From Cristatella mucedo (taxonomy: Eukaryota; Bryozoa; Phylactolaemata; Cristatellidae), in NCBI GenBank assembly GCA_009760855.2, contig WPIO01000331.1:19737-83736 (forward strand): DNA of 64,000 bases. Direction: 5' to 3'. Positions 1 through 14,779 of this stretch are shown in pieces. How positions within the stretch are numbered: position 1 is the first letter of the stretch; each line of letters begins with the position of its first letter. Both the position numbers and the translations under genes were made by a program. The notes beneath the pieces are model-generated. The model did not search any database. It was not told where the DNA came from and was given only the letters and a program-made list of their open reading frames with translations.

Positions 1-3000
1 ACCAGATCGCGGAATGTGTAGAAACTTCAAATCTGCATGTCGGAGCGTGCGCTGACTGGCAGCAGAGTGCTGCACCATGTTTAAAGCATTTCGCACGTAA
101 ATAACACGTTTCGCACGAGTTCGCACCAGATCGCGGAATATGTAGAAACTTCAAATCTGCATGTCGGAGCGTGCGCTGACTGGCAGCAGAGTGCTGCACC
201 ATGTTTAAAGCATTTCGCACGTAAATAACACGTTTCGCACACGAGTTCGCACCAGATCGCGGAATATGTAGAAACTTCAAATCTGCATGTCGGAGCGTGC
301 GCTGACTGGCAGCAGAGTGCTGCACCATGTTTAAAGCATTTCGCACGTAAATAACACGTTTCGCACGAGTTCGCACCAGATCGCGGAATATGTAGAAACT
401 TCAAATCTGCATGTCGGAGCGTGCTCTGACTGGCAGCAGAGTGCTGCACCATGTTTAAAGCATTTCGCACGTAAATAACACGTTTCGCACGAGTTCGCAC
501 CAGATCGCGGAATGTGTAGAAACTTCAAATCTGCATGTCGGAGCGTGCGCTGACTGGCAGCAGAGTGCTGCACCATGTTTAAAGCATTTCGCACGTAAAT
601 AACACGTTTCGCACGAGTTCGCACCAGATCGCGGAATATGTAGTAGAAAACTTCAAATCTGCATGTCGGAGCGTGCGCTGACTGGCAGCAGAGTGCTGCA
701 CCATGTTTAAAGCATTTCGCACGTAAATAACACGTTTCGCACGAGTTCGCACCAGATCGCGGAATATGTAGAAACTTCAAATCTGCATGTCGGAGCGTGC
801 GCTGACTGGCCGCAGAGTGCTGCACCATGTTTAAAGCATTTCGCACGTAAATAACACGTTTCGCACGAGTTCGCACCAGATCGCGGAATATGTAGAAACT
901 TCAAATCTGCATGTCGGAGCGTGCGCTGACTGGCAGCAGAGTTCTTCACCATGTTTAAAGCATTTCGCACGTAAATAACACGTTTCGCACGAGTTCGCAC
1001 CAGATCGCGGAATGTGTAGAAACTTCAAATCTGCATGTCGGAGCGTGCGCTGACTGGCAGCAGAGTGCTGCACCATGTTTAAAGCATTTCGCACGTAAAT
1101 AACACGTTTCGCACGAGTTCGCACCAGATCGCGGAATATGTAGAAACTTCAAATCTGCATGTCGGAGCGTGCGCTGACTGGCAGCAGAGTGCTGCACCAT
1201 GTTTAAAGCATTTCGCACGTAAATAACACGTTTCGCACGAGTTCGCACCAGATCGCGGAATGTGTAGAAACTTCAAATCTGCATGTCGGAGCGTGCGCTG
1301 ACTGGCAGCAGAGTGCTGCACCATGTTTAAAGCATTTCGCACGTAAATAACACGTTTCGCACGAGTTCGCACCAGATCGCGGAATATGTAGAAACTTCAA
1401 ATCTGCATGTCGGAGCGTGCGCTGACTGGCAGCAGAGTGCTGCACCATGTTTAAAGCATTTCGCACGTAAATAACACGTTTCGCACGAGTTCGCACCAGA
1501 TCGCGGAATATGTAGAAACTTCAAATCTGCATGTCGGAGCGTGCGCTGACTGGCAGCAGAGTGCTGCACCATGTTTAAAGCATTTCGCACGTAAATAACA
1601 CGTTTCGCACGAGTTCGCACCAGATCGCGGAATGTGTAGAAACTTCAAATCTGCATGTCGGAGCGTGCGCTGACTGGCAGCAGAGTGCTGCACCATGTTT
1701 AAAGCATTTCGCACGTAAATAACACGTTTTCGCACGAGTTCGCACCAGATCGCGGAATGTGTAGAAACTTCAAATCTGCATGTCGGAGCGTGCGCTGACT
1801 GGCAGCAGAGTGCTGCACCATGTTTAAAGCATTTCGCACGTAAATAACACGTTTCGCACGAGTTCGCACCAGATCGCGGAATATGTAGAAACTTCAAATC
1901 TGCATGTCGGAGCGTGCGCTGACTGGCAGCAGAGTGCTGCACCATGTTTAAAGCATTTCGCACGTAAATAACACGTTTCGCACGAGTTCGCACCAGATCG
2001 CGGAATGTGTAGAAACTTCAAATCTGCATGTCGGAGCGTGCGCTGACTGGCAGCAGAGTGCTGCACCATGTTTAAAGCATTTCGCACGTAAAATAACACG
2101 TTTCGCACGAGTTCGCACCAGATCGCGGAATATGTAGAAACTTCAAATCTGCATGTCGGAGCGTGCGCTGACTGGCAGCAGAGAGTGCTGCACCATGTTT
2201 AAAGCATTTCGCACGTAAAGTTTCGCACGAGTTCGCACCAGATCGCGGAATGTGTAGAAACTTCAAATCTGCATGTCGGAGCGTGCGCTGACTGGCAGCA
2301 GAGTGCTGCACTATGTTTAAAGCATTTCGCACGTAAATAACACGTTTTAAACGAGTTCGCACCAGATCGCGGAATATGTAGAAACTTCAAATCTGCATGT
2401 CGGAGCGTGCGCTGACTGGCAGCAGAGTGCTGCACCATGTTTAAAGCATTTCGCACGTAAATAACACGTTTCGCACGAGTTCGCACCAGATCGCGGAATG
2501 TGTAGAAACTTCAAATCTGCATGTCGGAGCGTGCGCTGACTGGCAGCAGAGTGCTGCACCATGTTTAAAGCATTTCGCACGTAAATAACACGTTTTAAAC
2601 GAGTTCGCACCAGATCGCGGAATATGTAGAAACTTCAAATCTGCATGTCGGAGCGTGCGCTGACTGGCAGCAGAGTGCTGCACCATGTTTAAAGCAGCAT
2701 TTCGCACGTAAATAACACGTTTCGCACGAGTTCGCACCAGATCGCGGAATATAAAGAAACTTCAACTCTGCATGTCGGAGCGTGCGCTGACTGGCAGCAG
2801 AGTGCTGCACCATGTTTAAAGCATTTCGCACGTAAATAACACGTTTCGCACGAGTTCGCACCAGATCGCGGAATATGTAGAAACTTCAAATCTGCATGTC
2901 GGAGCGTGCGCTGACTGGCAGCAGAGTGCTGCACCATGTTTAAAGCATTTCGCACGTAAATAACACGTTTCGCACGAGTTCGCACCAGATCGCGGAATGT

Positions 3001-6000
3001 GTAGAAACTTCAAATCTGCATGTCGGAGCGTGCGCTGACTGGCAGCAGAGTGCTGCACCATGTTTAAAGCATTTCGCACGTAAATAACACGTTTCGCACG
3101 AGTTCGCACCAGATCGCGGAATGTGTAGAAACTTCAAATCTGCATGTCGGAGCGTGCGCTGACTGGCAGCAGAGTGCTGCACCATGTTTAAAGCATTTCG
3201 CACGTAAATAACACGTTTCGCACGAGTTCGCACCAGATCGCGGAATATGTAGAAACTTCAAATCTGCATGTCGGAGCGTGCGCTGACTGGCAGCAGAGTG
3301 CTGCACCATGTTTAAAGCATTTCGCACGTAAATAACACGTTTCGCACGAGTTCGCACCAGATCGCGGAATATGTAGAAACTTCAAATCTGCATGTCGGAG
3401 CGTGCGCTGACTGGCAGCAGAGTGCTGCACCATGTTTAAAGCATTTCGCACGTAAATAACACGTTTCGCACGAGTTCGCACCAGATCGCGGAATGTGTAG
3501 AAACTTCAAATCTGCATGTCGGAGCGTGCGCTGACTGGCAGCAGAGTGCTGCACCATGTTTAAAGCATTTCGCACGTAAATAACACGTTTCGCACGAGTT
3601 CGCACCAGATCGCGGAATGTGTAGAAACTTCAAATCTGCATGTCGGGAGCGTGCTGCTGACTGGCAGCAGAGTGCTGCACCATGTTTAAAGCATTTCGCA
3701 CGTAAATAACACGTTTCGCACGAGTTCGCACCAGATCGCGGAATGTGTAGAAAATTCAAATCTGCATGTCGGAGCGTGCGCTGACTGGCAGCAGAGTGCT
3801 GCACCATGTTTAAAGCATTTCGCACGTAAATAACACGTTTCGCACGAGTTCGCACCAGATCGCGGAATATGTAGAAACTTCAAATCTGCATGTCGGAGCG
3901 TGCGCTGACTGGCAGCAGAGTGCTGCACCATGTTTAAAGCATTTCGCACGTAAAAAACACGTTTCGCACGAGTTCGCACCAGATCGCGGAATGTGTGTAG
4001 AAACTTCAAATCTGCATGTCGGAGCGTGCGCTGACTGGCAGCAGAGTGCTGCACCATGTTTAAAGCATTTCGCACGTAAATAACACGTTTCGCACGAGTT
4101 CGCACCAGATCGCGGAATGTGTAGAAACTTCAAATCTGCATGTCGGAGCGTGCGCTGACTGGCAGCAGAGTTCTGCACCATGTTTAAAGCATTTCGCACG
4201 TAAATAACACGTTTCGCACGAGTTCGCACCAGATCGCGGAATATGTAGACACTTCAAATCTGCATGTCGGAGCGTGCGCTGACTGGCAGCAGAGTGCTGC
4301 ACCATGTTTAAAGCATTTCGCACGTAAATAACACGTTTCGCACGAGTTCGCACCAGATCGCGCGGAATATGTAGAAACTTCAAATCTGCATGTCGGAGCG
4401 TGCGCTGACTGGCAGCAGAGTGCTGCACCATGTTTAAAGCATTTCGCACGTAAATAACACGTTTCGCACGAGTTCGCACCAGATCGCGGAATGTGTAGAA
4501 ACTTCAAATCTGCATGTCGGAGCGTGTGCGCTGACTGGCAGCAGAGTGCTGCACCATGTTTAAAGCATTTCGCACGTAAATAACACGTTTCGCACGAGTT
4601 CGCACCAGATCGCGGAATGTGTAGAAACTTCAAATCTGCATGTCGGAGCGTGCGCTGACTGGCAGCAGAGTGCTGCACCATGTTTAAAGCATTTCGCACG
4701 TAAATAACACGTTTTCGCACGAGTTCGCACCAGATCGCGGAATGTGTAGAAACTTCAAATCTGCATGTCGGAGCGTGCGCTGACTGGCAGCAGAGTGCTG
4801 CACCATGTTTAAAGCATTTCGCACGTAAATAACACGTTTCGCACGAGTTCGCACCAGATCGCGAAATGTGTAGAAAAACTTCAAATCTGCATGTCGGAGC
4901 GTGCGCTGACTGGCAGCAGAGTGCTGCACCATTTTTAAAGCATTTCGCACGTAAATAACACGTTTCGCACGAGTTCGCACCAGATCGCGGAATGTGTAGA
5001 AACTTCAAATCTGCATGTCGGAGCGTGCGCTGACTGGCAGCAGAGTGCTGCACCATGTTTAAAGCATTTCGCACGTAAATAACACGTTTCGCACGAGTTC
5101 GCACCAGATCGCGGAAATGTGTGTAGAAACTTCAAATCTGCATGTCGGAGCGTGCGCTGACTGGCAGCAGAGTGCTGCACCATGTTTAAAGCATTTCGCA
5201 CGTAAATAACACGTTTCGCACGAGTTCGCACCAGATCGCGGAATATGTCTAGCAACTTCAAATCTGCATGTCGGAGCGTGCGCTGACTGGCAGCAGAGTG
5301 CTGCACCATGTTTAAAGCATTTCGCACGTAAATAACACGTTTCGCACGAGTTCGCACCAGATCGCGGAATATGTAGACATTTCAAATCTTCATGTCGGAG
5401 CGTGCGCTGACTGGCAGCAGAGTGCTGCACCATGTTTAAAGCATTTCGCACGTAAATAACACGTTTCGCACGAGTTCGCACCAGATCGCGGAATGTGTAG
5501 AAACTTCAAATCTGCATGTCGGAGCGTGCGCTGACTGGCAGCAGAGTGCTGCACCATGTTTAAAGCATTTCGCACGTAAATAACACGTTTCGCACGAGTT
5601 CGCACCAGATCGCAGAATGTGTAAAAACTTCAAATCTGCATGTCGGAGCGTGCGCTGACTGGCAGCAGAGTGCTGCACCATGTTTAAAGCATTTCGCACG
5701 TAAATAACACGTTTCGCACGAGTTCGCACCAGATCGCGGAATGTGTAGAAACTTCAAATCTGCATGTCGGAGCGTGCGCTGACTGGCAGCAGAGTGCTGC
5801 ACCATGTTTAAAGCATTTCGCACGTAAATAACACGTTTCGCACGAGTTCGCACCAGATCGCGGAATATGTAGAAACTTCAAATCTGCATGTCGGAGCGTG
5901 CGCTGACTGGCAGCAGAGTGCTGCACCATTTTTAAAGCATTTCGCACGTAAATAACACGTTTCGCACGAGTTCGCACCAGATCGCGGAATGTGTAGAAAC

Positions 6001-8659
6001 TTCAAATCTGCATGTCGGAGCGTGCGCTGACTGGCAGCAGAGTGCTGCACCATGTTTAAAGCATTTCGCACGTAAATAACACGTTTCGCACGAGTTCGCA
6101 CCAGATCGCGGAATATGTAGAAACTTCAAATCTGCATGTCGGAGCGTGCGCTGACTGGCAGCAGAGTGCTGCACCATGTTTTAAAGCATTTCGCACGTAA
6201 ATAACACGTTTCGCACGAGTTTCGCACCAGATCGCGGAATGTGTAGAAACTTCAAATCTGCATGTCGGAGCGTGCGCTGACTGGCAGCAGAGTGCTGCAC
6301 CATGATTAAAGCATTTCGCACGTAAATAACACGTTTCGCACGAGTTCGCACCAGATCGCGGAATATGTAGAAACTTCAAATCTGCATGTCGGAGCGCGTG
6401 CGCTGACTGGCAGCAGAGTGCTGCACCATGTTTAAAGCATTTCGCACGTAAATAACACGTTTCGCACGAGTTCGCACCAGATCGCGGAATGTGTTAGAAA
6501 CTTCAAATCTTCATGTCGGAGCGTGCGCTGACTGGCAGCAGAGTGCTGCACCATGTTTAAAGCATTTCGCACGTAAATAACACGTTTCGCACGAGTTCGC
6601 ACCAGATCGCGGAATGTGTAGAAACTTCAAATCTGCATGTCGGAGCGTGCGCTGACTGGCAGCAGAGTGCTGCACCATGTTTAAAGCATTTCGCACGTAA
6701 ATAACACGTTTCGCACGAGTTCGCACCAGATCGCGGAATATGTAGAAACTTCAAATCTGCATGTCGGAGCGTGCGCGCTGACTGGCAGCAGAGTGCTGCA
6801 CCATGTTTAAAGCATTTCGCACGTAAATAACACGTTTCGCACGAGTTCGCACCAGATCGCGGAATGTGTAGAAACTTCAAATCTGCATGTCGGAGCGTGC
6901 GCTGACTGGCAGCAGAGTGCTGCACCATGTTTAAAGCATTTCGCACGTAAATAACACGTTTCGCACGAGTTCGCACCAGATCGCGGAATGTGTAGAAACT
7001 TCAAATCTGCATGTCGGAGCGTGCGCTGAATGGCAGCAGAGTGCTGCACCATGATTAGAGCATTTCGCACGTAAATAACACGTTTCGCACGAGTTCGCAC
7101 CAGATCGCGGAATGTGTAGAAACTTCAAATCTGCATGTCGGAGCGTGCGCTGACTGGCAGCAGCAGAGTGCTGCACCATGTTTAAAGCATTTCGCACGTA
7201 AATAACACGTTTCGCACGAGTTCGCACCAGATCGCGGAATGTGTAGAAACTTCAAATCTGCATGTCGGAGCGTGCGCTGACTGGCAGCAGAGTGCTGCAC
7301 CATGTTTAAAGCATTTCGCACGTAAATAACACGTTTCGCACGAGTTCGCACCAGATCGCGGGAATATCTAGAAACTTCAAATCTGCATGTCGGAGCGTGC
7401 GCTGACTGGCAGCAGAGTGCTGCACCATGTTTTAAGCATTTCGCACGTAAATAACACGTTTCGCACGAGTTCGCACCAGATCGCGGAATGTGTAGAAACT
7501 TCAAATCTGCATGTCGGAGCGTGCGCTGACTGGCAGCAGAGTGCTGCACCATGTTTAAAGCATTTCGCACGTAAATACCACGTTTCGCACGAGTTCGCAC
7601 CAGATCGCGGAATGTGTAGAAACTTCAAATCTGCATGTCGGAGCGTGCGCTGACTGGCAGCAGAGTGCTGCACCACCATGTTTAAAGCATTTCGCACGTA
7701 AATAACACGTTTCGCACGAGTTCGCACCCGATCGCGGAATGTGTAGAAACTTCAAATCTGCATGTCGGAGCGTGCGCTGACTGGCAGCAGAGTGCTGCAC
7801 CATGTTTAAAGCATTTCGCACGTAAATAACACGTTTCGCACGAGTTCGCACCAGATCGCGGAATATGTAGAAACTTCAAATCTGCATGTCGGAGCGTGCG
7901 CTGACTGGCAGCAGAGTGCTGCACCATGTTTAAAGCATTTCGCACGTAAATACACGTTTCGCACGAGTTCGCACCAGATCGCGGAATGTGTAGAAACTTC
8001 AAATCTGCATGTCGGAGCGTGCGCTGACTGGCAGCAGAGTGCTGCACCATGTTTAAGCATTTCGCACGTAAATAACACGTTTCGCACGAGTTCGCACCAG
8101 ATCGCGGAAATATGTAGAAACTTCAAATCTGCATGTCGGAGCGTGCGCTGACTGGCAGCAGAGTGCTGCACCATGTTTAAAGCATTTCGCACGTAAATAA
8201 CACGTTTCGCACGAGTTCGCACCAGATCGCGGAATGTGTAGAAACTTCAAATCTGCATGTCGGAGCGTGCGCTGACTGGCAGCAGAGTGCTGCACCATGT
8301 TTAAAGCATTTCGCACGTAAATAACACGTTTCGCACGAGTTCGCACCAGATCGCGGAATGTGTAGAAACTTCAAATCTGCATGTCGGAGCGTGCGCTGAC
8401 TGGCAGCAGAGTGCTGCACCATGTTTTAAAGCATTTCGCACGTAAATAACACGTTTCGCACGAGTTCGCACCAGATCGCGGAATATGTGTGGAAACTTCA
8501 AATCTGCATGTCGGAGCGTGCGCTGACTGGCAGCAGAGTGCTGCACCATGTTTAAAGCATTTCGCACGTAAATAACACGTTTCGCACGAGTTCGCACCAG
8601 ATCGCGGAATATGTAGAAACTTCAAATCTGCATGTCGGAGCGTGCGCTGACTGGCAGCA
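1..8659. repeat. Regular array segment, A15/G15 units intermixed
   Basis: About 70 units, mostly within a few bases of the reference. A15 and G15 forms are mixed and often alternate, for example from about 960 to 2600. Most changes are small tandem duplications: CA near 240, TAG near 645, AG near 2183, GCA near 2696, TG near 3995, CG near 4360 and CAG near 7158. Two units carry the TTTAAAC variant near 2343 and 2592, exactly two units apart, and a unit near 2749 has the ATAAAG variant. No gene is present. Confidence 0.93.
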
Positions 8660-11512
8660 GAGTGCTGCACCATGTTTTAAAGCATTTTCGCACGTAAATA
8701 ACACGTTTCGCGCACGTAAATAACACGTTTCGCACGAGTTCGCACCAGATCGCGGCAATATGTGTAAGAAACTTCAAATCTGCATGTCGGAGCGTGCGCT
8801 GACTGGCAGCAGAGTGCTGCACCAGTGTTAAAGCATTTCGACACTTCACGTAAATAACACGTTTCGCACGAGTTCGCACCAGATCGCGGTAAATGTAGAA
8901 ACTCGCAAATCTGCATGTCGGAGCGCTGTGCTCTGACTGGCAGCAGAGTGCTGCTGCAGATGTTTAAAGCATTTCGCACGTAAATAACACGTTTCGCCGA
9001 TCTTCGCACCAGATCGCGGAATGTGTAGAAGACTTCAAATCTTCATGTCGGAGCGTGCGCTGACTGGCAGCAGAGTGCTGCACCATGTTTAAAGCATTTC
9101 GCACGTAAATAACACGTTTCGCACTAGTTCGCACCAGATCGCGGAATGTGTAGAAACTTCAAATCTGCATGTCGGAGCGTGGGCTGACTGGCAGCAGAGT
9201 GCTGCACTATGTTTAAAGCATTTCGCACGTAAATGTAAATAACACGTTCGCGACTGGACGAGCATTTTCGCACCAGATCGCGGAACCAGATGGTAGATAA
9301 CTTCAAATCTTCATGTCGGAGCGTGCGCTGACTGGCAGCAGAGCGCTGCGCACCCATGAATTTAAAGCTTCAAATCTTTTCGCACGTAAATAACTTACGT
9401 TTTCGCACGAGTTCGCACCAGATCGCGGAATATGTAGAAACTTCAAATCTGCATGTCGGAGCGTGCGCTGACTGGCAGCAGAGTGCTGCACCATGATTAG
9501 AGCATTTCGCACGTAAATAACACGTTTCGCACGAGTTCCCAGATCGCGGGCACCAATCGCGGAGGCAGCAGATGCTGCAAGAAACTTCAAACTCTGCATG
9601 TCGGAGCGTGCGCTTGAATCTGCATGCAGAGAGCAGAGTGCTGCACCATGATTAGAGCATTTCGCACGTAAATAACACGTTTCGCACGAGTTCGCACCAG
9701 ATCGCGGAATATGTAGACACCTCAAATCTTCATGTCGGAGCGAGCGCTGACTGGCAGCAGAAGGCTGCACCATATTTAAAGCATTTCGCACGTAAATAAC
9801 ACGTTTCGCACGAGTTCGCACCAGATCGCGGAATGTGTAGAAACTCATGATTCGCACCAGTGCGAATGCACACTTCAATCTTATGTCGTAGCATTTCGCA
9901 CCGTTTAAAGTTCGCATAACCACGTGTTTCGCACGAGTTCGCACCAGATCGCGAGATGTGTAAAAAACTTCGTCAAATCTTCATGTCTGGAGAGCGTGCG
10001 CTGACTGGCAGCAGTAAGTGCTGCCACCAGTTTAAAGCATTTCGCACGTAAATAACACGTTTCGCACGAGTTCGCACCAGATCGCGGAATGTGTAGAAAC
10101 TTCAAATCTGCATGTCGGAGCTTGTGCTGACTGGCAGCAGAGTGCTGCACCATGTTTAAAGCATTTCGCACGTAAGTAACACGTTTTGCACGAGTTCGCA
10201 CCAGATCGCGGAATATGAAGAAACTTCAAATCTGCATGTCGGAGCGTGCGCTGAATGGCAGCAGAGTTCTGCACCATGTTTAAAGCATTTCGCACGTAAA
10301 CAAACCACTTTTCGCCACGATCGGTACAGCAGATCGCGGAATATAACATAACACTTCAACTCTGCATGTCGGAGCGGTGTGCTGAAGTGAGAGCATTGCA
10401 GCACCATGATTAGAGCATTTCGCACGTAAATAACACGATTTCGTCACGCGAGTTCGCACGCCCGCCCCCAGATGCGCGGAATGTTGTGATAAACTTCAAA
10501 TCTGCATGTCGGAGCGTGCGCTGACTGGCAGCAGAGTTCGGCACCATGTTTAAAGCATTTCGCACGTAAATAACACGTTTCGCACGAGTTCGCACCAAAT
10601 CGCGGAATATGTAGACACTTCAAATCTGCATGTCGGAGCACGTAGGGCTCTGCTGGGCAGCAGACGTGCTGCACGTAGTGGTTTAAAGCATTTCGCACGT
10701 AAATAACACGTTTCGCACGAGTTCGCACCAGATCGCGGAATATGTAGAAACTTCAAATCTGCATGTCGGAGCGTGCGCTGACTGGCAGCAGAGTGCTGCA
10801 CCATGTTTAAAGCATTTCGCACGTAAATAACACGTTTCGCACAAGTTCGCACCAGATCGCGGAATATGTAGAAACTTCAAATCTGCATGTCGGAGCGTGC
10901 GCTGACGGGCAGCAGAGTGCAGCACCATGATTAGAGCATTTTCGCACGTAGAAAGCGAACACGTTTTAAACGAGTGTTCGCACCGATGCGCGAATATTTA
11001 TGAACTTCAAATCTGCCTGGGGTCGGTAGCGTGCGCTGAATGGCAAGCAGAGTGTCTGCACCCATGTTTAAAGCATTTTTCGCACGTAAATAAACTTTGT
11101 TGTTCGCAGCGAGTTCGGAGCAGATCGCGGTAATATAAGGAGAACTCATATCTCTGCATTTCGGTGGCTGTGCGCTGACTGGCAGCAGAGTGCTGCACCA
11201 TGTTTAAAGCATTTCGCACGTAAATAACACGTTTCGCACGAGTTCGCACCCGATCGCGGAATATGTAGAAACTTCAAATCTGCATGTCGGAGCGTGCGCT
11301 GACTGGCAGCAGAGTGCTGCACCATGTTTAAAGCATTTCGCACGTAAATAACACGTTTCGCACTAGTTTCGCACCTAGATCGCGGAAATGTGTAGAAACT
11401 TCAAATCTTGCTGTCGGAGCGTGCGCTGAAGGCAGCAGAGTGCTGCACTCATGTTTTAAGCATTTCGCCACGTAACAATAACACTTTTTCTCCAGACGTT
11501 CGCCCCAGCATC

Positions 11513-11562
11513 GTCAGACTATCCAAGCTATGCCACGTACACTGTCCCAGCTCACTCAGTCT
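11513..11562. other. ~50 bases with almost no similarity to the satellite unit
   Basis: To the left the sequence still resembles unit 1-9 (CCAGCATCG near 11505), and to the right it resumes near unit 36 (CATGTG at 11563). About 26 bases of unit are expected between them, but about 50 are present and they do not align; the usual TGTAGAAACTTC core is absent. This is the longest stretch I found that the satellite does not explain. It lies in the worst part of the degraded segment, so a burst of sequencing errors is the simplest explanation. A short foreign insert or junction filler is possible. Confidence 0.5.
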
Positions 11563-14500
11563 CATGTGACGGGCGTTGCGGCTGACTTGGGCGAGCGAGA
11601 GTGCTGCACATATGTGCTATAAGTCAGTTTCGCAGTTAGGGTGTAAAATAAACACGATTTCGCACGAGTTCGACTATCCAGATCGCGGGAATGGTGTAGA
11701 AAACTTCACAAATACTGCAGTATCGGAGCGTGCGCTGAGCTGTGCGAGCATGAGTGCTGCACCATGGTTTAAAGCATTTCGCACGTAATGTAAATAACCA
11801 GTTTGCGCACTAGGTTCACGCACGCTAGCACCCCGCCGCACCGAGAATAAGTAAAACTGTCAATCTGCATGTCGAGAGCGTTGTGCTGACTGGGCAGCCG
11901 AGAGTGCGCCACCATGTTTAAAGCATTTCGCACGTAAATAACACGTTTCGCACGAGTTGCACGACCAGATCGCGGTATAGTGTAAGAGAGACTGGTCATA
12001 TGTCTATCTATGTCGCGAGCGTAGTGCATTGATCCTTGGACTTTAGCAGAGTGCAATGCTGACCATTTTAAAGCATTTTGCACGAGACAAAAACACGTTT
12101 CGCACAAAGTCGCTAACCCATCGAGCGCGAATATGTAGAAACTTTCAATATCTGCATGTCGGAGCGTGCGCTGACGTGGCAAGCAGAGTGCGCCACCATG
12201 TAATTAGACGGCATTTCGCCCACGTTAGAAATACCCCCCAAACCAACGTGTTGCACGAGTTTCGCAACCATGATCGGCGGAAGTGCTTAGAAACTTACAA
12301 ATCTGCATGTCGGTAGCGTGCACTGAGTGGCAGGTCAGAGTGCGCTTGCCACCATGATGTTAGAACATTTCTGCACGTAAATAATAACACGTTCGCAGAA
12401 CGTTCGCCACGATCGCGGAATGTGTAAGAAACTCGAATAATCTTCATGCGGGAGAGTGCGATAACACATGGCAAGCAGAGTCTAGCACAATGTTTAAAGC
12501 AGTTCGCAGCTAAATAACAGTTCGCCAGGAGTTATGCCTAGAGTCGCTGAATGTGTAGAAACGTCAAGAGAGCTGCATGTCCGGAGCGGCCCCCGCGTGA
12601 CGGGCATCGCAGGTTGCTGGCCTACATGCATCATTAAGTAAGACATTTCGCCACGTAAATAACATCCGTTTTAAACGACGTTCGCACCAGATTCGCGGAA
12701 TATGTAGACACTTCAAATCTTGTGCAGTTGTCGGAGCGGCAGGCCGCTGAATGGCAAGCATGAGGCGTCAAACCATGTGATTAAAGCCAGTTTACGCACG
12801 TAAATATAGTATCAGCGTTGTCGCACCGAGTCTTCGGCACCAGATCGCGGGAATATGTACGAAACTTTCAAATCTGACTGTCACCGGAGCGTGGCGCTGG
12901 ACTGGCAGACAGAGTGCTATGCACCCATGGCGTTTAAAGCATTTCGCACGTAAATACCACGTTCAACGAGTTTCGCACGGAAGGTAGTTCATCTGACGGA
13001 GCGTTCGCGGAAGATGTAGACAATGTTTAAAATCTCGCATGTCGGCAGCGTCGGCGTGTAGAAACTTTAAATCTGCATGTCGGAGCGTGCGCTGACTGGC
13101 AGCAGAGTGCTGCACTATGTTTAAAGCATTTCGCACGTGAATAACACATTTCGCACGAGTTCGAACCAGACTGCGGAATATGTAGACACTTCAAATCTTC
13201 ATGTCGGAGCGTGCGCTGACTGGCAGCAGAGTGCTGCACTCATGTTTAAAGCATTCCGCACAGTAATAACGTAACACGTTTCGCACGAGTCGCACCAGAT
13301 CCGCAGGCAAACTTGTGTAGAAACTCCACAAATCTGCCATGTCGGAGGTGCGCTGACGGCAGCAGAGTGCTGTCCTCACCATGATTCGAGCATTCGCCAC
13401 GTAAAATAACACCGTTCGCACGAGTTAGCACCAGATCGCGCCGAAATATGTAGAAACTTCAAATCAGATCGCATGTCGGAGCGTGCCGCTGAATGGTGGC
13501 AGCAGAGGACGTGCACCCATGTTTAAAGTCATTTCACCGGAAAAACACGTTCGCCGAGTTCGCAGCCAGATCGCGGAAGATGTAGAAACTTTGAACTGCA
13601 GGTCGGAGCGTTGCGCTGAACGGCATCGCAGAAGTGCTGCACCATGACTGAGAGCATTTCGCACGGAAATAAACACTTTCGCACGAGTTCGCACCAGATC
13701 GCGGCATGGGTAGAAACTGTCAAATCTTCATGTTCGGACCGTGCGTCCCAACTGGCAGCAGCGTGCTCGCACCACTGTTTAAAGCATTTACGCAGCGTAA
13801 ACTACACGGTTCGCACCGCAGTTAGAACCAGATCGCGGATATGGTAGACACTTCAAAATCTGCATGTCGGAGCGTGGCACTGACTGGCAGACAGAGTGCT
13901 GCCACTATGATTTAAGAGCATTTCGCACGTAAATAACACGTTTTAAACGAGTTCGCACCAGATCGCGGAATATGTAGAAACTTCAAATCTGCATGTCGGA
14001 GCGTGAGCTGACTGGCAGCAGAGTGCTGCACCATGTTTAAAGCATTTCGCACGTAAATAACACGTTTCGCACGAGTTCGCACCAGATCGCGGAATGTGTA
14101 GAAACCCAAAATCTGCATGTCGGAGCGTGCGCTGAAGTGCAGCAGAGTGCAGCACTTAGTTTAAAGCATTTCGCAGTAAATAAAAAATAACACGCTGTTC
14201 GCACACGAGCGGATATGTAGAAACTTCAAATCTGCATGTCGGATGCGCTGAATGGACAGTTCTGCACCATGTAAGCGTCGCACGTAAATAACACGTCGCA
14301 CAGTTCGCAGCAATCCGCGGAATATAAAAGAAAACTTCAAATCTGCATGTCGGAGCTTTTGACTGGCAGCAGAGTGCGTGCCTATGTTTCACATTTCGCA
14401 CGTAAATAAACGGTTCTCACGTGAACCAGATCGGCGTGTAGCATTAAATATTGAGTCTGTGCGCTGACTGGCAGCAGAGGGCTGCACCATGTTTAAAGCA

Positions 14501-14779
14501 TTTTGCACGGAAATAACACGTTTCGCACGAGTTCGCACCAGATCGCGGAATATGTAGAAACTTCCATCTGAATATCTGAGCATGTCGGCAGCAGAGGTGC
14601 TGCACCATTTTAAAGCCTTGGACCGGACATAAAACGTTAGCACAAGTTCGCACCAGATCGGGAATTATGCTAGAAACTTTAAAATCTGCATGTGTGTAGT
14701 GCGTGTGCGGACGGCAGCAGAGTGCAGCACCATGATTAGAGCATTTCGCACGTAAATAACACGTTTCGCACGAGTTCGC

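Noticed and set aside
4184-5104. Minus-strand open frame of 306 residues, and several hundred similar frames of about 60-264 residues
   Set aside because: All are translations of the 124-bp unit in rotating frames. Ends coincide with the TTTAAA stop, lengths depend on chance indels, and no single frame is maintained, so they are not genes.
12220-12250. C-run (CCCCCCA followed by AACC) as a telomere-like or G-quadruplex signal
   Set aside because: It is a single short run within the degraded segment, most likely an error burst; it is not repeated.
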